Source of the DNA: Eleginops maclovinus
Taxonomy: Eukaryota; Chordata; Actinopteri; Perciformes; Eleginopidae
Assembly: GCF_036324505.1 (NCBI RefSeq)
Contig: NC_086355.1
Location: forward strand, 19,334,518 to 19,398,517
DNA length: 64,000 nt
Direction of reading: 5' to 3'
Of the stretch, positions 55,816 through 64,000 are shown piece by piece (position 1 is the first letter of the stretch; each line of letters starts with the position of its first letter). The translations under genes were made by a program, and so were the position numbers. The notes beneath the pieces are model-generated. The model saw only the letters and a list, made by a program, of their open reading frames with translations, had not been told where the DNA came from and searched no databases.

Positions 55816-58800
55816 CGTTTTCTCACAGTTTGGATGGTACGTTTTACTACTGGACTTGTACTTTTCTATGCCAACCACTGCTAAGAACTGATAGAAAATG
55901 AATATTTTAAAACATAAATAAACCAGATAAAGTGTTACCAAGTTAATCAATACAAAGAAACAGTTATACCTTAGGTCAGAGCACATAAACCCGCTGTTTT
56001 GAAATGTTCTAGGCGCGCTGATCAATGGAAGTTGGCTTCTCTTTGGTCAGGTGTGTTCAGGACTTATAGAGATGCTACAGTTGTACAAGATGCAGAGAAA
56101 TGGGGGGTGGGGGGGTTTGGGAGCAGAGCTTAGCAGGTGCTGCCGGCCCATGGGGGCATATTTGTGTACTCTGCTCACTCAGTGGGAACATTTTAATTTG
56201 ATCTCTTTGTTTCTATAAAACAGGTCAGGATATGTTCTGCCCCGGGGCAATTTGTGTCAGTGCTTGTACAGAAACCGCTGCGGTGACGTAAGAGCGGTGT
56301 GCGACTCTTTACAGAACATTCGTCAAAACACACACTGTTGTTTTTATGACATTTCTAAATGAAGTGCTTTGTATAATTGAGTAGGTTCAACCACCGTGGA
56401 GATGTTTAAGATCACAAACTGTCAGTCAAAAACAGCAAGTAACTGGATGCGTCTCAACTGGATTACTCGCCAAAACGACACCATGACATTCAAAATACCT
56501 GGCTGGCCATGCTTATAATTTAAACTGTTTTTTCAGTCGAAGAATATTAGAATAGGTGTAATTTCCTTTCTTATCATGCAAACTGTATTTGTGAATGATC
56601 AGCAATTATTTATTCAGCCACAGGTTCAGAGACAGTAAAATGCTCTCTGTTTTTTATCTGTACGTACAGTACCTAATGTTGCAGGTCATTGACTGCAAAA
56701 GCATCACATCATCTCATCAAAATATAACACGTCATTGCTCAATACCACATTGTATTGCATTGTATTTATTTTAAATAAAAACTTAGGTTTGCATTTCAAT
56801 AGTTTCATGCAGGAGTGAAGGCCTGATTTTCCAGAGAACTATATTATGTAATATTAGGAGTTTCTTTATTTGGAAACATGCTCATGCACACAGCAGTTCC
56901 CTGCTATTTCCCTTCAGTGACTGTCACTATCTGGGGTTTCCCTCTAATTAATAGGCCATAACAGTGAGTAATGACACGCTCAGACAATCATTCTGATAAA
57001 AACTGATACTGATGACTGGTTTGTCTTCACAATCAGCTGATTCTTTGCTGATTAGCGATTCATTTTTCATGAATCTTCACAAAACGCTCTAGGGAATGTG
57101 CAAAAGCCTCCACTCAGCATTTTTGGTCTTATCCAAATTATGAATTTTTGACTTATTACTCCAGTATAGTAGCATAACTCATATATTTTAATATTTTAAA
57201 TGTTTCGTAGATGTTGCATAAGTAACATTCAGTTCCATTACCACAATAAAGCATTGTATTTGGAATGTTTATCGTAAGCCTTTCATAGGTATCTAAACGG
57301 TGAAATACCCCTCCGAATACCGTCACTTAGGGTTGCAATTTCAGCGTACTTCACCTTTTCATCAGGATAAAATTACAGTTTCTGTCACTGACTTTGAGGA
57401 GATCATATAATTGTATGTTTTGTACGTTTAAAATACTGTCCAAATCCCTGAATGTATCTACATATAATATATTTACTTCAATGTGTGTCATGTAGCATTG
57501 CAACAGGTGTAGAATTTTCATGACTTCCAATCTAAGCTGCATATGGTAAATCGTAACCTTTCCCACCAAAAGTCTGATTTTATTGAGTGTCATGGTTTCT
57601 TTTTGTCCAGTGGGAAATGGATTCTGAAAGTTGCCTTGCTGTTGAGTCCTTTTTAGTAAAATCCTCACTATGGTATTAGCTCAGCTCTTGCTTTCCATCA
57701 CTGACTGCTCTGTCAGTAGTAGAATAACTTGCAGTCAAATGGAACTCTTTCAGAACTGACGGCTTGCAGTTGTTGGCTTTTCTTTGGCCAAACTTATACA
57801 CAAAGATCAAACTGGTGGTATTATTTGCAATCATGAAAATCATCCATGTTTAATTTGTCTGGTAGGAGGCTTCTGAAGTGTCACTTTGGCTTTTTCTTTC
57901 AGTCAGTTTTTCAAATGCTTGTGAGACATCTCTCCACGGGCACTCGCAGACACACATGCTCCTTGTTATTCCCAGTGTTGAGAATTTTTTCTCCCCAGGC
58001 AACACACTCTTTCACTCAAACCAAGTGGTGATGAAAGATGTGCCTAAATTAGGATGTTCTGCCGTACCAGAGGCATGAGCGAGTTTAACACCTCTTCAAA
58101 AATTCACTTCACAACTGCACACTGCACGATGCAACCTTTTTTGCTCTTTAAGAGGCTTACATTCCCATCAACACCTTGAAAAGAAGTGTGTGACTACGCC
58201 TGTTTGTGTATGTCCGTTTCTGTGTTTTGCACAAAGGTTTTGTTTTCTCAAGTGAAACAAATCGGAGTTACCTAGAGAGTATTGGTGAATATTAAATTAT
58301 AACCATCTCCCACAGGCACAGAGTCAGTGATCTGTTCAGTCGTGTCATGAAATGGAAGGGTAAACTTGTGGTGAGAAATATTGGCATTCAACCTCATGGC
58401 CCAAATCTAACATATATTCGGATGCTTACCAATTCCAGCCCTTTATTTGGAGGTTGTACTAAACACTGCAATTTATTCCTGATTTTACCTTCTTCACAGT
58501 TAATGGAAATGTAACACCTCATCCATATTTAGCTGCTGTCTTGATACATTTAATGAGATGTTACAGATCATAGGTCCTTTTGGCTTTTCTTCACATCTAA
58601 ACATGCTGTTTTATACCATCAATTAATACCATCCTTTTCATTTTCCAGTTTTTGTCAACCAACATTGAGCTACCTCAAATTCAAATCAACTCTTTCTTTA
58701 AGATTTGATGTGTAAAATATTCCAGTTTTCCAGTTTAGTGGTATTGACAGCAGCTAGATGTTGGTAAAAAAATACAGAAAAGTACACATATTGTAAGAGT

Positions 58801-59692
58801 AGGTGAATGAATTGATTATTTCTTTTATATTATATTATAAAACATTCTGAAGATTTTTTGTATGTGAGCCATTGTTGCTGACAACTAGTATTTATTGGTT
58901 TGTCACATTGTTATAAGTCGGATACAGTGGGAATGTTAGCTTTCAATTAACATTTTCAGAATTGTACCTTTTTTGTGTTTTATATTTTGGTGTATTTTTT
59001 TTCAATCGTTTGTGCTGCTTTGTGAAAGAAAAACATCTTTGTTATCTGAACGTTTCTGAAAATGTAGCCTTCTAGTTTTCAAAATATGTTGCGTACTTCC
59101 TGTTGAGCTAAAAGCACCGACTACTGCGGACAAAATACATTTACCAGAATGATTGTCTTTCAATTAGGTGAAACTATTGAGCTGTGTTCTAACCCAGCTC
59201 GATGACCTAAATAGACACAGTGGAGGGTGCTGTCACGCAGACCGAGACTAAACAATGACCCGACTCGCACAATGTGTTGTGCTGCCTTTAAATGGCAGTG
59301 TAACAGCCAGGGCCATTTGAAAGTCTGGGAACAACACTTTTTGTTAACACTCCACTTTGTTTGGAATTAGCAGGGCAGATGGCTGCTTCTCTGTAAACCT
59401 CCGTTTAGATTACATTTTTGGCAGTTTGCTGCTGTCTGTAGAGACTAACAATATCAATATAACAACTTAGTGAGCAGGGGTCAAAGCCATACAATAGTTT
59501 GTGTTAAAAATATTTCTATGAAGTGGTTTTGTACACGAGAATTACAATTAGGATGGAAAACTGAACAGGCAACAAGGAATGGTTATACATCTGCAGCTCT
59601 GATGGGCCAACTGCATACCAGTGTGCCACTTATTTTCTGATGCGTCATGTTTTTGTGCTTTGCTGTGTCTAGATTTTTGTTGCAACTTGTCC
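55816..59692. other. Unique non-coding DNA
   Basis: No coding sequence supported. A G-rich tract ggggggtgggggggtttggg at 56102-56121 could form a G-quadruplex. Confidence 0.45.
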
Positions 59693-59745
59693 TTCTCAGA
59701 ATCAGAATCAGAAATCTTTTGTTAGTCCCACAGGCGTTTATCGCT
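59693..59745 (-). mobile_element. LINE 3' tail scrap
   Basis: tctcagaatcagaatcagaaatc followed by gttagtcccacagg matches the terminal block of the LINE at 8578 (reversed TTCTGATTCTGA tail). Confidence 0.65.
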
Positions 59746-62700
59746 TTTCAAGGACAGTTTAGATTTGACTATGACACTTTTGACCACACATCCCGAAAAT
59801 ATGAATTTCTGCAGTCACTTCACAGAGCATCTTCTTCAAAGTACATTGCGTAAAAAAGAGCTTTTTAAATATGATAGAGGATAACATTTATTGAGTTGAA
59901 TAAATGTTAATGGATCTCTAATAATTCACCATGGATTTAAAAAGGAGTAATCTCGCAAACAATGTGTAGCCTAAGAGCTAGTTTTCTTTTGCCACTTATT
60001 CTACATTAGTACAATATTTGAGTACATGTACTTTGATACTTTCCAACACTGTCCGGTTATATAACACAACACCACTGTAACATGGCTTGCACTTGCACTA
60101 ACTGCAATGCCAACTGTGCTTTAAAAAAATGTGTAAAATTGGTAGAAAAAATAAGTTGTTTTTTTCAATCACTCAAATTTCTAAATTTGCCAATAAAAGT
60201 GAGTGGTTGATTAACCGAAAATAAATGTGCCACTAGTTTGGTTATCAATTAGTCATTTTCCAAGCAAAAATGCCACATATTCAAACATTCCCTCTTACTT
60301 CTCAAAAGTAATTTGATTTTTTTTTTTACAGCAATTTCTTTTTACTCTTTTTGATGTCAGCTTAAAGACAAAATCATTAATATATTGTAAAAAAAAATGT
60401 TAATTGCAGTCCCACTACTAGAGCTGACACATCTTCAATTTGTGTTTAGACTATTAGAAGATACTTTGAAAATTAATTTGCAACAGGTTTGATAATCAAT
60501 AAATCAGGCATTCTTTTAAAGCAAAATAACAGAATTCAACAAGTATGCCCTTCTGTTCATTTCTGGTGTCACATTCAATGTCGCATGGAGAAAATGGATT
60601 TGTGAACTGTAGAAAGCAGTACATGAAACATCAGGTGTGGCCCAGACGTCTTCAATTAAATCTCTTTGAAGATACATTTAAAATGAACTGGCAACAAGTT
60701 TGATTATCAAGAAATTATTCTAGTATTTTTAATTCCCAGGATCTCTTTTTCCAAAGTGGTGGTTGTCTCGTTCTTCCTCTGTGAAGTGTTGTGAAGTGAA
60801 TTACTCCCTGTATCTGCGACCAGGTTAATTCCTGACCTTATCTTTGAGGTAAAAACACCTCTTAATATTCATCAAAAGTGTGCCACATTAAGGCAGGCCG
60901 CATGAAAGTGGTGTTTGTATCCCTCCCACAGAGGGGCTTTGCATCTTCACAGTTGGCTACAGGCTGCAGATTAGAGATGCACACTCCGGTGGAATGCGTC
61001 AGCAGGAAGTCAGGCAGCGCTACTGGATTTTGGAAAGGAAGACGTAGCAGAGCTATTACTCACCTCTGTAGCAGGGATAGTGCTGCCTCCCAGGGGTTCA
61101 CTTCAATCATTGGCACACACTTTATTACCTTGTTCTGTGGAGGAGTGTGTACACTTGCTGCAGCTCTTAACTTGTGTATCGCACAGGGATTTGCAGTCTG
61201 TATTTACAATAGCTTCTCTGCACAATGTCAAAAGATGCTCCTGTGTTTTTGTAGATAAATGGGTCGTGCATGTCATCCTTCTCTGACTGTAGTGCTGGGA
61301 TGATGCTGCTGCTGCTGCAGATTTTCTCACTGCATTCACCACAGATGTGGTTAGGACCCCGGTGGACAAAGCAGGTTTTCCCCCTAATTATTTAAGCAAC
61401 ATCTGGGCACAAGGCAGAAAGGGGGGCGGGGAAGGAGCACGTTCATCCTGGAGGGCGGTCGACCGTTATCGAACCGTAAATAAGACACTGCTCAGGGGAT
61501 GTGGGATGCTTGTGCAAGCAAGCGTGGGTTTGTGTGTGTGGGAGATATAGAAAGAGAAAGAGGCCATTTCAATAGAGTGTGCAGCAGGGCAGGGGGAGGG
61601 GAAGAGGTGGAACCTACCATATGGATGAGAGAGAAAGACAAAGGGAGAAATGGAAGGGCGGCGAGGAGGAAGGAAGAAAAAAAGGGGGAGACTCAGCGTC
61701 CCATGTCAACTCACTCAATGCTCCCTGCTGGCCCCGGGGATGCTGACGGCACACTTCTGTTGATTCATCCCCCTCTCCGGCTAGTTCCCCGTCTTTTGCA
61801 GTCAGTCTCTGTTCCCGTTGTGTGGCTCTATTTGAGATGCTCCCCTATCTCGTCCTCTAGTGTGACCTTGCTTATGTGGAGTGTTCCCTGTCATACTGTC
61901 AGGTCTGCTGATGCATACGCCAAATGCCAGAGAGCGTCTGCGACTTCAGAGTTAACACCATAAGGATGTTGTAAGGAAGGTCAAGGGTGAAGCGCCAAAG
62001 GGTGTAGAAGGTCACAAAAAAACGCTAATGTGAAGAGAAGGGTGTAAAAGAACAACATGGGTTACTTCCTGTTGTTGGTAGGTGTCACTATGTCTATATG
62101 TCAGTATGGGTGTGTAGTTGTCTTTAGGTCTGATTTCAGGTTATCCATAGGAAATTTGGAGCATGTTGGAAATTGTTTGCTTGAGTTAGAATGGCGACAA
62201 ACTGTGCTTTTCACTGCCACAACCAAAGCGTTCAATAACTTTTCCTAAAGGTCTGAAAAAGATACTAAAACAAATCTGATCTCATCTGATTTAATCTGTA
62301 AAAGGAGTTGATTCAAGTGAGGCAGTTATATATGGCACGTAACATTTTTGACCGTCTTATCGTGCTAAATATATCTACCTATTTATTCGATACATTATAG
62401 TTGAAACTTCAGCAAGGAATGAATATGAGTTAATCAGTAGGGGCCGGATGCCAGAAAGTGTCCGTGTCTTCAGAGTTTAAAACCTGAGCATTATGTACGT
62501 TTTCACACTGGGTTTGAGGTGAAGGGTAAAGCTAGTGAGCCACAGGGATGGGTTGGAAAAAAAGCTGATGGATGGATGTGATCGCTCTAAGTATAAAATG
62601 TTCTTTCTTGCAGGATGTGCTCCGACATTTAACTCCGCAACTGGCTGGATAACACGTATTATAAAACTGCCACTGGGTCATTTTGACCCCGCTAGAGTTT

Positions 62701-64000
62701 TTGGGGTTTAAATAAAGAATGACAAATAGGGGCCGGGGTGGGTTAGGTCAAGGCAAACATATTTTTTTCTCCCCGTTATCTTCTTTATTTTCCTCATTCC
62801 CTTTTTCCTGTTACTTGAAATATTTTTCAAAGATTTGAAGTACAGTCAAAAAATGTGTCCCTACTGTAATGCAATTTAACTCCTGTGTTAGCTGGAGTTA
62901 TTGTTTGGTTTTAAACCCTCCAGCATAGTGTTATAATAACAGGAAATTAGGATGAATCTGCACACATGTAGGGAGTTTTCGTACTAGAGTGAAGAATAAA
63001 TAACCAAACAAATGACAACTTATCCAATTTATCACTTTAAAGACTATACTGTAAAAATAAATGTTACATTTTTTCCAACCGTTCGATAACATAACGTGGC
63101 ATACATAGGTTTAGAAAATACCTCTATTGACAATCGCAAGGTTAGCAAAGTTGGATGTTTCCTTAAATAAAGCTTTTTAGTTAAAATAATAAATGGATAT
63201 ATCATATTTTTTAAAAATATTAACTTTAGGAAAACCGTAAATGCAGGGAATACGTTTAGGAACCTGAATACTGTGTTAAATCGGTGCAATATATGACAAA
63301 TGAAATACAGCCTACAGACATATTGAGTATTTATTTAGTTAAATAACTTTTTTTATATGTTTGTTATTTTATCTATCGACGATTTACCTTTTAATAACTG
63401 CTGGTATTCTTGACCCCAAAGGAACGTAGTGTTTCTGATATGTAGAATTATAAGATCATGACCTTATCTCAATCTCTCTTTAATCCAAGCTTTATTCATT
63501 GTCAGAGTCAATGAACATAATGTGAAGAGATAATCTATTCTACTTGCCTGCTTTCCTTGGATTTGTTTGTTTGCTTATGATTTTATATTCACCATTATTT
63601 TATATACATCTCATGAGGTCGTAAAGCTAGAAATGGCCCTGTATGTTCCAGAATGCAGTTTTTATGATGTTTATGTATCTTTCAATCCAAATCTACATCT
63701 AGCACAGTATTGTATTATCCTGTTTTTATCAAATTCCTATCTTGTAATCTTTAAATATCCTCCAAAAATGGAAATATCTGAAATATTTTGGAAAAATGGA
63801 ACGTCAGAATTGACAGAATTAAGTGCTAACGGATTTATAAGCTAAAGCAAACAAATATCGTAGGTTCAAATTAATAACTTCCGCAGTTTGGTATACTATA
63901 AATATTCTTGATCCTTGAATAAAAAAAATCAACATTTTAACCATAGACTCTAGGAATTAACGCCAGTGTTTATCCGCCCTATAATCCACCCTATAATCTG
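59746..64000. other. Mostly unique non-coding DNA with old repeats
   Basis: 60425-60540 and 60635-60730 share a diverged motif (tcttcaatt...aaaatgaactggcaacaagtttgattatcaa type), likely an ancient interspersed repeat. A purine-rich segment at 61540-61690 and a pair of similar motifs (gccagagagcgtctgcgacttcagag at 61925, gccagaaagtgtccgtgtcttcagag at 62450) are seen. Open frames at 60878, 61499 and 63567 have no recognisable content. Confidence 0.4.

Noticed and set aside
60878..61258. 126-codon frame on the + strand
   Set aside because: Composition is not protein-like and there is no similarity to known families.
61499..61963. 154-codon frame in a purine-rich segment
   Set aside because: Low-complexity start, no recognisable domain, no splice context; likely chance.
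1..64000. CRISPR array, prokaryotic operon, rRNA
   Set aside because: No regularly spaced direct repeats with unique spacers and no ribosomal sequence; the coding content is eukaryotic.

Overview
This window is vertebrate, and almost certainly teleost fish, nuclear DNA. It is AT-rich and its coding sequence is sparse. The only clearly functional-looking genes are intronless fish odorant receptors (ORs). The repeats are typical of fish: a Tc1 transposon with roughly 200-bp inverted repeats, RTE/Rex3-like and CR1/Rex1-like LINEs, several hAT families, a THAP-bearing ISL2EU (Harbinger-group) element, tRNA-derived SINEs, LTR elements and a retrovirus-like LTR with a tRNA-Pro primer site. The species cannot be named from the sequence.

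Layout. 1-5341: a nearly intact Tc1 element, then a KIAA1586-like hAT coding sequence broken by one amber stop, then a 900-bp palindrome whose arms carry THAP-like first exons, ending at a hAT terminus. 6209-7180: a lone, divergent intact OR. 8578-15650: a pile of LINE, hAT and LTR fragments, including an RTE LINE fused to a hAT fragment and a GC-rich proline-rich minisatellite ORF. 16711-37962: the core OR array, six near-identical genes all on the + strand. Five are intact (16711, 23686, 25401, 28979, 37030) and one (20106) has a single-base deletion. Four spacers are copies of the same sequence. Each carries, at the same place, an antisense retroviral LTR + tRNA-Pro primer site and the same SINE pieces, so one integration was amplified along with the OR genes. 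The spacer 29927-37029 later received three further insertions: a LINE tail, a 425-bp solo LTR and an ISL2EU element, the last itself split by a hAT. Paralogous spacers supply the empty site for each of the three.

38000-42600 is an older, decayed end of the array: three OR fragments, a diverged copy of the spacer and a 5'-truncated CR1-like LINE. 43600-64000 is mostly unique, repeat-poor DNA with one possible promoter/first exon (about 43620-43893), a Harbinger MITE and a SINE. It reads as intergenic or intronic DNA flanking the array.

How it works together: the ORs are expected to be alternative odorant-binding GPCRs of olfactory neurons. The array appears to have grown by unequal crossing-over of gene + spacer units of about 3.58 kb. 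Differences between genes cluster at TM4/ECL2 and at the 3' ends, consistent with gene conversion plus local diversification. No CRISPR array, operon or prokaryotic feature is present.
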